Assembly (NCBI GenBank): GCA_007050885.1 | Contig: SMYQ01000032.1 | Location: forward strand, 1 to 43,406 | Direction of reading: 5' to 3' | DNA from: Candidatus Bathyarchaeota archaeon | GTDB taxonomy: Archaea > Thermoproteota > Bathyarchaeia > 40CM-2-53-6 > RBG-13-38-9 | Length of the DNA stretch: 43,406 nt | Part shown: positions 16,429 to 24,477 of the stretch, piece after piece | How the letters are laid out: each line of letters begins with the position of its first letter | Position numbering within the stretch: position 1 is the stretch's first letter | Translations under genes and position numbers: made by a program | Notes under the pieces: generated by a model | Seen by the model: only the letters and a program-made list of their open reading frames with translations | What the model was told of the DNA's origin: nothing | Database searches by the model: none

Positions 16429-19172
16429 TATTTAATCAACTGCTTCTTGAGGATCGTTGGAGCCAATTTTTTCATTTCTCGGATTTTTTCTGTCTGTTCT
16501 CCTCCTCCTTGACCGAAGTAATCCTTTCCACCACCGCCTCCACCAACGATTGCTGATAATTCCTTGGCTAATTTTCCTGCATGTACCCCCGATTTGATGG
16601 CATTCTTTCCTGCGAAAACAAATAGTCTAATGGTTTTTCCTATTACTAATATAATCGAAATTGAAAGAGGATCATCATTCGAGATTTTGCTACCAAGCAT
16701 TATAATCTCTTCTTCATCCCACTTCTCCTTCTCGATAACGATTAGCTTAGTATTTTCGATTGCAATTGCCTTCTTCAAGAGGCTCTCTGCTTCAATCTTA
16801 GTTAGTTCTTCTAAGATCCTTCTCAATTTCTTGTTTGAGGAATCTAATTCATCTGTAATTGTTAAAGCTGCATTTTTGACATTTTCTATTGGTGTATTAA
16901 GAATTTGAGCTGTCTCTGAAAATTGTTGATCTCTTTCTTGAATTTTCTTAAGGGCTTGAGGACCGGAGGCGAAAATTAGTCTTTCTACGCCGTCTTGAAT
17001 TCTTTCTACACGCAAGATTTTGATGATTCCTATTTCACCGGTTGAACGAACGTGTGTTCCTCCACAAGCTTCAACATCCCAATCACCAGTTTTGACTATC
17101 CTAATTTTGGTACCTGGGACGGCTCCGCCTTGATACAGACGATATCCATATTTTTTCTCAGCTTCATCTCGAGATAACCAGAATGTTTCTACAGGAATGT
17201 TGTTAGTTATTGTTTCACATGTCAATTGTTCAATCTTATTGATCTCATCTCTGGTCAAATGTTTATAATGTGAAATGTCAAGTCGGCTGCTTTGGACATC
17301 TTTTGCAGCTCCTGACTGCCATGCATGTTCCCCAAGAACACGTTTCGCTGCACCAATCAGTATATGTGTTGATGTATGATGCCTCATGAGGCTGATACGT
17401 CTTTCCCAATCTATCTTACCTTGGATTTCTATGTCGACTGACGGGGTAGGGCCTTCTATTGTGTGTTGAATGATGTTTCCGATAGATTGTACATCAATTA
17501 CTTTAGTTGTTTTTCCATCAAAATGTAAGTTGCCTATGTCTGATAGCTGTCCACCTCCCTCAGAGTAGAAGGCAGTTTGGTTGAGAATGACGTATTTTCC
17601 ATCAATTACATCTAATACTTTAGCTTTAAATTCTGAAAGATATGGATCTTGATAATATAGTTTTGTTGTCTCGGGATGTTTCTCAAGTTTCTCTTTGGGT
17701 ATCTTAACGTCCACATCTTCTTTGGTTTTTTCCGTGTCTAAATGTCTTTTAGCAACTTTCTCAAAGAAGTCTTCTGGAATGTTTATAATGACTTTTTCTT
17801 TTGCAGCAGATTCGTGTACCATTTCGGGTACAAGACCGTGAGAATCATATAACTCTACCAATTTAGTTTGGGGGATCTCATTTTCTCCTGATGTTTTTAT
17901 TTGTCGAGCTATTCTCTTAACTAGATCTGCTCCTTTGTCAAGTGTCTTTTGATACTTTTCTTGTTCAACATCAAGTTCTTCTATTATCTCGTCTCTCATC
18001 AATTTCAAGTTCGGAAAGTCTTGAGACCAATAGGCTATTTGACTATCGACAATATCAAAAAATCGATCCTCAATTCCTAGAGTCTTCAGCATTCTATAGA
18101 CTCTTCTAATTAAAAGCCTAGCCAAATAACCCTCCTTCATATTCGATGGAACTATGCCTTCAGAAAGTATGAAACAAAGAGCTTTCGTGTGATCAAGGGT
18201 TGTACATATTCTTTGGAAATCTTTGACTGTTTTTTCTATTTCTTCAATTGTTAATCCAAGATTCTTTGCAATTTGTTTTTTTTCTATTGGTAGTGCCCGT
18301 TTATCTGATCGAAGAGCTATTCGTGCATAGTTTGTGATAGTCTCGTTATTGATCTCTATGTTTGCAAGTTTAATCGTCTTTTCTAAAAGGTTACCGTATG
18401 TAGCATGAAAACCTGTGGCCGATCCTTGTGAAAGCCATGCCCACCTTTCCATTCCATATCCAGTGTCTACCGTTCTGAAGGGCATCTCGACAAGTTTATC
18501 GCCAACGTATCGGTACATCATGAATACAAGAGTTGAGATTTCTAGACCTGCGACACATGCTTCAAGGTCTGGACCCGCATTTCCTCCACCTGACCAAAAG
18601 TCTTCCTTGTAACTTACTTCTTCTGAATTTATGCCCAATTCCTTAGTGAGTAGCTCGTGATGAAATCTTACAGTATCCTCTTTCCAATAGATCTCTTTTT
18701 CTGGTCTATTGAAAGCATGTGCACCACCCATTTCGAATATTATCATATGTCTTCCAAATGTTTGTCCAACTTTGTCGATATCGGTGAATCTGAGACAAGG
18801 TTGACTTATTACAAGAGGATTTGCTGGAGGTGGTACTCTTCCTTCAGTAACGTAAGGTTGAAAATTATAGATTGAAGCTCCGACGAGGTAGACGTCGTCT
18901 CTCCATCGAGCTATGACTGGATATGGTTTAATGATTGTGTGATCGTTTTTTTCGAAGTGTTTTAGAAAAATATTTCTCATCTGTGAAAGATCATATTTTC
19001 TTTTAGTTGGGGGGTTGTCTATGAAGGTATAATCTTGACATGGCGAGTCCCCGCAGGTTGTTCTGTTTGAATCTTGAGACCAGTAGTATACGCTACAGAT
19101 CTCACATTTCTTCCTCGTAAAACCATTTTCTTTTAAGAAAGGGATCTCAAAATGGCCTTCGAGGTTTATCAA
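16428..19172 (-). CDS. alaS: Alanyl-tRNA synthetase, archaeal type
   Basis: A 914-residue AlaRS with the archaeal N-terminal cysteine-rich extension (CEICSVYYW, then TCGDSPCQDY, about residues 22-48). The class II catalytic core includes FEMGGAHAFNRPE. The editing domain has metal ligands RHHTSTHILIGAA and ACGGTHVRSTGEIG, and the DHHA1-like C-terminal domain ends VGGGGGGKDYFGQGGG. It charges tRNA-Ala and hydrolyses mischarged Ser- and Gly-tRNA-Ala. The start is TTG 19172, with GGGAG about ten bases upstream inside the hairpin region. It sits 67 bases after rpl12, with two hairpins between, and is coupled to leuS. Confidence 0.96.
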   Translation of the reverse strand: MINLEGHFEIPFLKENGFTRKKCEICSVYYWSQDSNRTTCGDSPCQDYTFIDNPPTKRKYDLSQMRNIFLKHFEKNDHTIIKPYPVIARWRDDVYLVGASIYNFQPYVTEGRVPPPANPLVISQPCLRFTDIDKVGQTFGRHMIIFEMGGAHAFNRPEKEIYWKEDTVRFHHELLTKELGINSEEVSYKEDFWSGGGNAGPDLEACVAGLEISTLVFMMYRYVGDKLVEMPFRTVDTGYGMERWAWLSQGSATGFHATYGNLLEKTIKLANIEINNETITNYARIALRSDKRALPIEKKQIAKNLGLTIEEIEKTVKDFQRICTTLDHTKALCFILSEGIVPSNMKEGYLARLLIRRVYRMLKTLGIEDRFFDIVDSQIAYWSQDFPNLKLMRDEIIEELDVEQEKYQKTLDKGADLVKRIARQIKTSGENEIPQTKLVELYDSHGLVPEMVHESAAKEKVIINIPEDFFEKVAKRHLDTEKTKEDVDVKIPKEKLEKHPETTKLYYQDPYLSEFKAKVLDVIDGKYVILNQTAFYSEGGGQLSDIGNLHFDGKTTKVIDVQSIGNIIQHTIEGPTPSVDIEIQGKIDWERRISLMRHHTSTHILIGAAKRVLGEHAWQSGAAKDVQSSRLDISHYKHLTRDEINKIEQLTCETITNNIPVETFWLSRDEAEKKYGYRLYQGGAVPGTKIRIVKTGDWDVEACGGTHVRSTGEIGIIKILRVERIQDGVERLIFASGPQALKKIQERDQQFSETAQILNTPIENVKNAALTITDELDSSNKKLRRILEELTKIEAESLLKKAIAIENTKLIVIEKEKWDEEEIIMLGSKISNDDPLSISIILVIGKTIRLFVFAGKNAIKSGVHAGKLAKELSAIVGGGGGGKDYFGQGGGEQTEKIREMKKLAPTILKKQLIK

Positions 19173-19181
19173 TCTCTATAG

Positions 19182-19232
19182 CTCCCATTTTTTTGGGAGA
19201 CCAAACAAAGAGATGTTAGCTTTCTTTGGTCT
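19182..19232 (-). terminator. Tandem hairpins between rpl12 and alaS
   Basis: Read on the minus strand, AGACCAAA (19232-19225) pairs with TTTGGTCT (19205-19198), and the stem continues inward as AAAG/CTTT after one mismatch, giving 12 pairs. Immediately after it, CTCCCA (19199-19194) pairs with TGGGAG (19187-19182) around six A residues. The two stems share bases 19198-19199, so they partly exclude each other. This may be a processing, termination or attenuation signal that separates the ribosomal genes from the synthetase genes. The second hairpin also covers the likely alaS ribosome binding site. Confidence 0.55.
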
Positions 19233-19239
19233 ACTAATC

Positions 19240-19548
19240 TTACCCAAAGAGTGCGCCGAGACCTTCTAAGGCCTCCTCTTCTTTCTTTTCCTCAGTTTTT
19301 TTGGCTTCAGCAGGTTGTTTAGAATCGGAAGGTGCAGCGGCTTGGGTCTGTGTTGCAGGTGCAAATGATACGTTGGAAGCCTCTTTTAGAACTTCATCTA
19401 TCTTAACTTCGGAAAGAGCAGCTGTCAAGGCTTTTACTCTTGTCTCGTCAACATCTGCCCCAGCAGCTGTAAGTATTTTTTTAACATTTGCCTCATCTAT
19501 CGGTTTGGACGCCGAGTGAAGCAAGAGTGCGGCATATATATATTTCAA
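19240..19548 (-). CDS. rpl12: Ribosomal stalk protein P1 (archaeal L12)
   Basis: A 102-residue archaeal P1/aL12. It has an N-terminal helical dimerisation domain ([20 protein letters not shown]), [16 protein letters not shown], an alanine/proline-rich hinge and an acidic lysine/glutamate stretch ending in the factor-binding tail [11 protein letters not shown]. Several dimers bind uL10 and recruit translational GTPases. The start is TTG 19548, with GGGGAT upstream. It is the last gene of the stalk operon. Confidence 0.95.
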   Translation of the reverse strand: MKYIYAALLLHSASKPIDEANVKKILTAAGADVDETRVKALTAALSEVKIDEVLKEASNVSFAPATQTQAAAPSDSKQPAEAKKTEEKKEEEALEGLGALFG

Positions 19549-19632
19549 ACGTCTATCCCCTCGTCTATGATCATCAAATTCTTACACGTGCTATGAAAAT
19601 TGACTCTTAAGGCTTTCTTTTCTTCAAGATTT

Positions 19633-20523
19633 TCATTTCACTGCCAGATCCGGGGCGATATCTTTGTTAATATTCGTTAATTTGTTTGATAGAGCAAGCA
19701 TATCACTGTATGCGGATAATATGATTTTGTCCGTGGTTGAAGGACTTGTATATTCAGATTTTACTGCGATTTTTAATGCCTGTCGCCAAGCTCTTCCTAA
19801 AATTAACGGAATGCTTTGAGGTGTAAGATATGTAGCTTCACTGGCAAGACTCAATCCCTCTTTATAGCTTTGAATTATTTGATTCTTATAATTCTCGATG
19901 TCCATTGTCAAATCTTTTTCATCAAGGATTGAACCATTATCATATGCAGCCATTATCGATAATCCCGCTTCCATCGGTTTCATGTTTAATCGAGTTAGGA
20001 CTGATGCGAGTTTAGTTGATATTGTGTCACCCTTTTTTACAACAACAGTATCCTTGGATACCCATATGCTTCCAGATTCTATCTTTGTTGGGATCTTCAC
20101 TTCTCCGAATTCACTTATTATCGGTCCAGGTGGTAAGCCGGTATTGCCTGCTGGAATTACGATATCTCCTGTCGCAATGTCGCCCCCTTTAGCAGGGACA
20201 TTTACCTTATTTTTATTTAGAAATACTATCAATTCAAACGGATTCTTATTTGAAAAAAGAAGAGCGAAAGGTCCATTAAGTGAATCTGCAAACTTGCTGA
20301 TATTTTTCTTATTGGATTCGAGTTCTTGGCTGGCTCTTTTAAACATTGTATTTTTTGCAACGAGCATCTCTGCTTTGCCTCTAAGCATCTTTCTTATTTC
20401 TTGAATTTGTGTGGATCTTACGCCAACTAGATCTGCTGCTGCAACAACACTGTATGGGCTTAATGAATTCTTAATTCTTTCAAGTGCTTCTATTTTTTTT
20501 GGTTGAACTTTTTGCCTTTGCAA
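19633..20523 (-). CDS. rplP0: Ribosomal protein uL10 (P0)
   Basis: A 296-residue archaeal P0, the base of the ribosomal stalk. It has the rRNA-binding N-terminal domain (YSVVAAADLVGVRSTQIQEI, then LRGKAEMLVAKNTMFKRA), the archaeal insertion (PAKGGDIATGDIVIPAGNTG, then GLPPGPIISEFGE) and C-terminal helices that bind P1. Most archaeal P0 proteins end in the same acidic EGLGxLFG tail as P1, but this one stops at DIAPDLAVK without it. The start is TTG 20523, with GGTGAG upstream, 13 bases after rpl1. Confidence 0.95.
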   Translation of the reverse strand: MQRQKVQPKKIEALERIKNSLSPYSVVAAADLVGVRSTQIQEIRKMLRGKAEMLVAKNTMFKRASQELESNKKNISKFADSLNGPFALLFSNKNPFELIVFLNKNKVNVPAKGGDIATGDIVIPAGNTGLPPGPIISEFGEVKIPTKIESGSIWVSKDTVVVKKGDTISTKLASVLTRLNMKPMEAGLSIMAAYDNGSILDEKDLTMDIENYKNQIIQSYKEGLSLASEATYLTPQSIPLILGRAWRQALKIAVKSEYTSPSTTDKIILSAYSDMLALSNKLTNINKDIAPDLAVK

Positions 20524-20536
20524 ATATCACTCACCA

Positions 20537-21187
20537 TTATAGAACTAAATTAACAGGTTCATGCATTGTTGTTTTTATCAGGATTTTAGAAATGTTTCTT
20601 ACTCCTCGTTCAAGCTTTCCCTCAATGCTTGAAAAGATGGCTTGAATATTTTCCGAAAGCTTGTCGTCTGACATATCATCAACACCAATTCTACATTGAA
20701 TAACTGGTTGATCTCGAACTCGAATTTTTATTGTTCTTCTAGCTTGGTCTATTACATCGGCTATAGGAGCATCTGGATTAATTGGAGTAGGCATTTTCCC
20801 TCTTGGACCTAATGTCGGACCTATAGTCTTTCCAACCAAAGGCATGAGAGGTGCCTCAGAGATAAAGAAGCCGTATTCTTGCTGAAGTTTTCTAGCAGCT
20901 TTTTTGTCGTTCCCAAGATCTGTAAGTTGATCTTTTCCTAGTACAAGATCTGCATTGGCCTCTTTTGATTTCAACGCCAATTGTCCTGTGGCTATTACGC
21001 AAACCTTAACGGACTTACCTATATCGTGAGGAAGAATTATGGTCTGATTAATCCTGTTCTCTGGTTTTTTTAAATCAAGCTCTTTGAGTTTAATAATTAA
21101 TTCTACTGATTCTTTGAAGTTGCGTTTCTTTTTATTTTTCCTAAGTTCTTCAAGGGCTTTCTGAATGTTCTCTTTAGTAAGTGGCAA
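20537..21187 (-). CDS. rpl1: Ribosomal protein uL1
   Basis: A 216-residue uL1 of the 50S L1 stalk. Typical segments are ILPHDIGKSVKVCVIATGQL, LMPLVGKTIGPTLGPRGKMP and RVRDQPVIQCRIGVDDMSD. It contacts 23S rRNA at the E site. In archaea it can also repress its own operon by binding mRNA, but I did not find a convincing mimic site here. It starts at TTG 21187, with GGTGTGA upstream. Confidence 0.95.
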   Translation of the reverse strand: MPLTKENIQKALEELRKNKKKRNFKESVELIIKLKELDLKKPENRINQTIILPHDIGKSVKVCVIATGQLALKSKEANADLVLGKDQLTDLGNDKKAARKLQQEYGFFISEAPLMPLVGKTIGPTLGPRGKMPTPINPDAPIADVIDQARRTIKIRVRDQPVIQCRIGVDDMSDDKLSENIQAIFSSIEGKLERGVRNISKILIKTTMHEPVNLVL

Positions 21188-21282
21188 TTCTCACACCAAA
21201 TTCCCATAGCAAGATGAAATGTCTATTATCCTCGCATATTCGACTTTAATGAACGTTTCGTACAGTTTACAACTCTTTATGC

Positions 21283-21768
21283 CTATTTCTTGAATAGTGC
21301 TTCGTGTTTGTTGTCGTCTATCTCTTTCTGGACTTCTCTTGGATCTTTATTGTCGATTGTGACTCCCATACTGACCATAGTTCCAAGAACTTCTTTCAGT
21401 GCTCCTTTAGTATCCTTAGAATATGTGTCTTTAATCTTCATTTCCGTTATTTTCAAAGTCTGTTCTAGAGATAGATTCCCTACCTTTTCGGTATTCGGAG
21501 TGCCTGAGCCTTTTTCAATACCTAACTCTTTAATGATCAGAGCCGAAGTTGTAGGAGTGCCGATCTCAACCTCAAAGTCCTTAGTATCCACATCAACAAT
21601 TACTTTGACGGGTACTTTCATGCCAGCATAGGATTTAGTTAATTCGTTTATTCGGTTAACTATTTGAAGAACATTAACCCCGAGAGGTCCAAGTGCAGGA
21701 CCTAAAGGTGGTCCTGCTGTAGCCTCGCCACCGTTAATTAGTGATTCAATCTGTTTCTTTTCTCCCAT
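21283..21768 (-). CDS. rpl11: Ribosomal protein uL11
   Basis: A 161-residue uL11 that binds the GTPase-associated centre of 23S rRNA with uL10. The conserved GGEATAGPPLGPALGPLGVN is at residues 14-33, and IVDVDTKDFEVEIGTP and KEVLGTMVSMGVTID follow. An upstream reading to 21813 exists, but the ATG at 21768 is preceded by GAGGTGA with five bases of spacing, inside the end of the spt5 gene. The two genes therefore overlap by 23 bases in different frames. Confidence 0.95.
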   Translation of the reverse strand: MGEKKQIESLINGGEATAGPPLGPALGPLGVNVLQIVNRINELTKSYAGMKVPVKVIVDVDTKDFEVEIGTPTTSALIIKELGIEKGSGTPNTEKVGNLSLEQTLKITEMKIKDTYSKDTKGALKEVLGTMVSMGVTIDNKDPREVQKEIDDNKHEALFKK

Positions 21769-22219
21769 TTTCTTCACCTCTATGTTTTGCAGTTCTTCTA
21801 ACATAATCGGCATGCACAGTTATGGGGAGTGTTGCGAATCCTTCTTCAAGTAATTCAATTGTTACTTCCTCTTTCACTCTGTCCATGTGAGTGATCTTGG
21901 CCTTGAGTCCTCGAAATGGCCCTGCTATCACTTCAACGAGATCTTCTTGATCTAAATCATCTATTGCCGGTTTAGTAATTATGAATCGTTCTACTGCAGA
22001 AAGAGGAGCAGAACCTTTGGTCTTAGCTCTCGCATGTTTTATTCCTGACATAGCCTCATCAACAGTATGCGGTCCTGAAGCCTCGACAAATATGTATCCT
22101 TTAATGGCTTCAGAAACCATTACGGCAAACACAGGTAGCTTCTTCATTCCTGCTTTAGATGTTAATACCTCGGCAACCGTTCTTTCTTGACCACCGGTTG
22201 TACGAATAGAGAATATCAT
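21746..22219 (-). CDS. spt5: Transcription elongation factor Spt5 (NusG-like)
   Basis: A 157-residue archaeal Spt5. The NGN domain (residues 1 to about 85, MIFSIRTTGGQERTVAEVL, EAIKGYIFVEAS) binds the RNA polymerase clamp with Spt4. The KOW domain (about 100-150) contains EDLVEVIAGPFRGLKAKI. It promotes processive transcription. A TTG at 22234 could extend it by five residues, but the ATG at 22219 gives the standard archaeal start MIF-RTTGGQE and has GAGAG upstream. It follows secE by 24 bases and overlaps rpl11. Confidence 0.94.
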   Translation of the reverse strand: MIFSIRTTGGQERTVAEVLTSKAGMKKLPVFAVMVSEAIKGYIFVEASGPHTVDEAMSGIKHARAKTKGSAPLSAVERFIITKPAIDDLDQEDLVEVIAGPFRGLKAKITHMDRVKEEVTIELLEEGFATLPITVHADYVRRTAKHRGEENGRKETD

Positions 22220-22243
22220 TTTTAATTCTCTCAAGGATAATGA

Positions 22244-22420
22244 TTAGATGGCTCCTGATCCGAGGAATAGAAATAGGATTCTTACCATAAATCCGATTCC
22301 TCCGATGATCGCTATACCTAATAGTGAAACTCGAAGTAATAACCAAACTTCTTCTCGAGAAGGTTTGGAGGATGCATGAATTAACCGCTTTGTGGATTCA
22401 ATAAATTGACCTATGTTCAA
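22244..22420 (-). CDS. secE: Preprotein translocase subunit SecE (Sss1)
   Basis: A 58-residue protein found by translating the space upstream of spt5. It has an amphipathic N-terminal helix with the SecE/Sss1 signature (FIESTKRLIHASSKPSREE, residues 6-24) and one membrane helix (about 31-56, ending FLFLGSGAI). SecE clamps the SecY channel in the cytoplasmic membrane. TTG 22420 is the only possible start, because an in-frame TAG lies four codons upstream, and AGGT precedes it. Gene order secE-spt5-rpl11 is standard in archaea. Confidence 0.92.
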   Translation of the reverse strand: MNIGQFIESTKRLIHASSKPSREEVWLLLRVSLLGIAIIGGIGFMVRILFLFLGSGAI

Positions 22421-22463
22421 ATTTGATACCTACTGATTTATCATAATCATATTCTATTTCGGG

Positions 22464-22486
22464 TTAAATTTTTAATTAAATTTAAA
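22464..22486 (-). promoter_or_regulatory. Candidate promoter of the secE-spt5-ribosomal operon
   Basis: On the minus strand a TTTAAATTTAATTAAA-type stretch lies 45-65 bases before secE. It is a reasonable TATA/BRE region for an operon start about 20 bases before the secE ribosome binding site. It is judged by composition and position. Confidence 0.45.
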
Positions 22487-22568
22487 GGAAGACAAATTAA
22501 CTGCGACTGATAAACTTGTTTGTTATAGTAATACGTAGAGCTAATGATTTGAAGGAGAGAAGCTTATA

Positions 22569-23378
22569 CTAAATCCTCTCTATCTCTTTTCCTAGTTCTT
22601 CCAGTTCGGATATCAAAATCTTTCTGTTACTGGCTTTTAATCCCTTCCAGTCTATAATTGCTGTTTCACAAGTTCCTTTGGTTTTTTGAAATGCTTGGGC
22701 AACTATTTCCCGGTCATAGTATTCAAAAAAATAATCTGGTAATATGTGGCCTAGGGCAAATTGCCCGTTGAGCATTTCGGTAGTGTGCTTTGGTGAATAG
22801 TGACCGCCTCCAAAACCAACTGCAGATGTGGATTTATCAGATTGAGTTGCTGCTTTCCAGGCGGCTGAAGCTGCTGCTTCACCAGCTAAGCAATTGTTCC
22901 AATTCTCAATTTTGCTTCCAATTTCTATAAACAGAGCTGGTACACTGAATCTAGTAGGGCCATGATGAGTCGCTTCCATTGATACAGAGAATTTGAGTCC
23001 TATCTTGTCGGTAGCTTCTCTTAGTTCCTGCAAAGCTAATTTTTGTTTTTGAGGATCAGCAATTGCTAGTGTTCTAGGTTTTCCTCCGAAATCTGCAGTT
23101 GAACCAAGGTTGCCAGGAGTGTGTACTGTTAAAGATGCTCTTCCTGTCTGACTACTATGTCGTGATATGCAGATTATAGTCTCAATTAGTCGATATCTGT
23201 CAAGTTCTTTCAGTTCAAGGATATCTGACTCTGTTTCTAGAAGGTGAATTTGATTCTTTACAAAAATCCTTATTCCATTATTCTCTTCTTTAAATTTGAA
23301 TCCAAAGTTGTTTATGAGTTTGTCAGCAATATTCATTCCAGCTAAATCATTTCTAGCTGTAACAATGATGCCGGGCAC
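22569..23378 (-). CDS. dtdA: D-aminoacyl-tRNA deacylase, archaeal type
   Basis: A 269-residue DtdA, a zinc enzyme that frees D-amino acids from mischarged tRNA. Motifs are VHTPGNLGSTADFGG, SMEATHHGPTRFSVPALFIE (conserved HHGP) and AVGFGGGHYSPKHT, plus FALGHILPDYFF. The length is normal. It starts at GTG 23378, with GAGGG six bases upstream, and follows argF by 21 bases, so the two probably share a transcript. Confidence 0.92.
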   Translation of the reverse strand: MPGIIVTARNDLAGMNIADKLINNFGFKFKEENNGIRIFVKNQIHLLETESDILELKELDRYRLIETIICISRHSSQTGRASLTVHTPGNLGSTADFGGKPRTLAIADPQKQKLALQELREATDKIGLKFSVSMEATHHGPTRFSVPALFIEIGSKIENWNNCLAGEAAASAAWKAATQSDKSTSAVGFGGGHYSPKHTTEMLNGQFALGHILPDYFFEYYDREIVAQAFQKTKGTCETAIIDWKGLKASNRKILISELEELGKEIERI

Positions 23379-23399
23379 CTTCTTCCCTCATTCTCTTTA

Positions 23400-24354
23400 T
23401 CAGAGAAGTGTATTTAGCAGGCTTTTTGATGTATGCAGTCTATTCTCCGCTTGGTCCCATACCACGGAATTAGAACCGTCGATTACGTCATCAGTTACTT
23501 CCTCGTTTCTATGGCATGGTAGTGGATGCATAAAGATAACTTTGTGTTTTGCAAAGTTCAATAATTCAGAATTGACCTGATAATATGGCATGAATTTTCT
23601 AAACCTTTTTTCTCTTTCAGACTCTTGTCCCATGCTAACAAAAACATCTGTATAAACTATATCCGCTTCAGATACGGCAAGTTTAGGAGTTCGTGTTACT
23701 TGAATGATTGAACCACTTTCTCTAGCATTTACTTTAGCTTTTTTCAGAAACTCAAGGTTTGGTTCATATTCCGAAGGGCAAGCTATTGACAGGTTAATTC
23801 CAACTTTTGAGCAGCCAATTAGAAGTGAGTTGCAGATATTATTACCGTCCCCGATGTAAGCTAATTTTAATCCCCTGAGTTTTCTTTTATTCTCTAAAAT
23901 TGTCATGAGATCAGCTAAGATCTGAACTGGATGATTCAGATCGGATAGACCGTTAATCACTGGTACAGCTGAGTAGCGTGCAAGCTCTTCTAAAGTCTGA
24001 TGGATTTTAACTCTTGCGACTATTCCATCGACATATTTGCTTAGGATTTTAGCAGTATCAGTAAGGGTTTCGCCTCGACCAAGTTGGATTTCTGACCAGT
24101 TTAAATAGAGTGCGAATCCACCGAGTTGGTGCATAGCCACTTCAAAAGACACTCTTCTCCGATCGATACGGTCACATGGCCGTAATCAATGTTCGTGTAG
24201 AGGGCTTTTGAAATATCATGGCTAAACTTTTGTTTTTGAGAATCTTTTGGGATCTTTTTCTTTTCTTCAAGACAATTGCATGTCTCAGGATCTGTAATAT
24301 CTCATCTGACTCAAACTCCTGCAATGATAGGAAGTGTCGGCCTTTTAGTTTCAT
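23400..24354 (-). CDS. argF: Ornithine carbamoyltransferase, interrupted by a 34-nt BHB intron
   Basis: This gene makes citrulline from ornithine and carbamoyl phosphate. It reads as two frames. 24354-24191 encodes the N terminus up to FQKPSTRT, and 24156-23400 continues VSFEVAMHQLGG. The 34 bases between them contain an in-frame stop. Removing them gives ACA CGA AC|A AGA GTG, which restores the invariant STRTRVSFE carbamoyl-phosphate motif and a 306-residue protein of normal length. Later motifs are HPVQILADL, FVSMGQE (the OTC SMG loop) and HPLPCHR. The last is odd, because the usual catalytic motif is HCLP. The ATG at 24354 has AGGTGA four bases upstream. A TTG at 24369 is also in frame. 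It is followed by dtdA. Confidence 0.9.
24157..24190 (-). other. 34-nt archaeal BHB intron in argF mRNA
   Basis: Read on the minus strand, the inner helix TTGAT-TACGG/CCGTATCGA has nine pairs with one bulged T around the loop CCATGTGA. The central helix ACGA/TCGG has three pairs plus an A-G mismatch. The 5' bulge is AC|A and the 3' bulge is AG|A. Cutting at the standard positions and ligating restores the reading frame exactly. The length is not a multiple of three, and the element carries a stop (TGA), so an unspliced message would be truncated at about 60 residues. Confidence 0.85.
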
Positions 24355-24384
24355 CTTTTCACCTGACAATAATATTTAATTTGT

Positions 24385-24395
24385 AATATATAGTA
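24385..24395 (-). promoter_or_regulatory. Candidate TATA box of argF-dtdA
   Basis: The minus strand reads ACTATATATTA about 31-41 bases before the argF ATG. This predicts a transcript starting about ten bases before the start codon, just long enough to include AGGTGA. Confidence 0.5.
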
Positions 24396-24477
24396 ACTCG
24401 GAAATAATGTCTAGGAGACAGACATTTAACTTGTTCTGATGATTTATTCTAATGTTAAGCACATGTTAGAGTTGATA

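Noticed and set aside
21769..21813. N-terminal extension of uL11
   Set aside because: It is spt5 coding sequence in another frame. The GAGGTGA site points to ATG 21768.
23400..24354. argF as a pseudogene with a frameshift
   Set aside because: A random insertion would not be expected to restore an invariant motif exactly upon BHB excision. The rest of the gene is intact and sits in a functional operon with its own promoter and ribosome binding site.
24172..24369. A separate 65-residue protein gene upstream of a short OTCase
   Set aside because: It is the OTCase N terminus. It ends inside the STRTR motif, and the missing residues resume 34 bases later.
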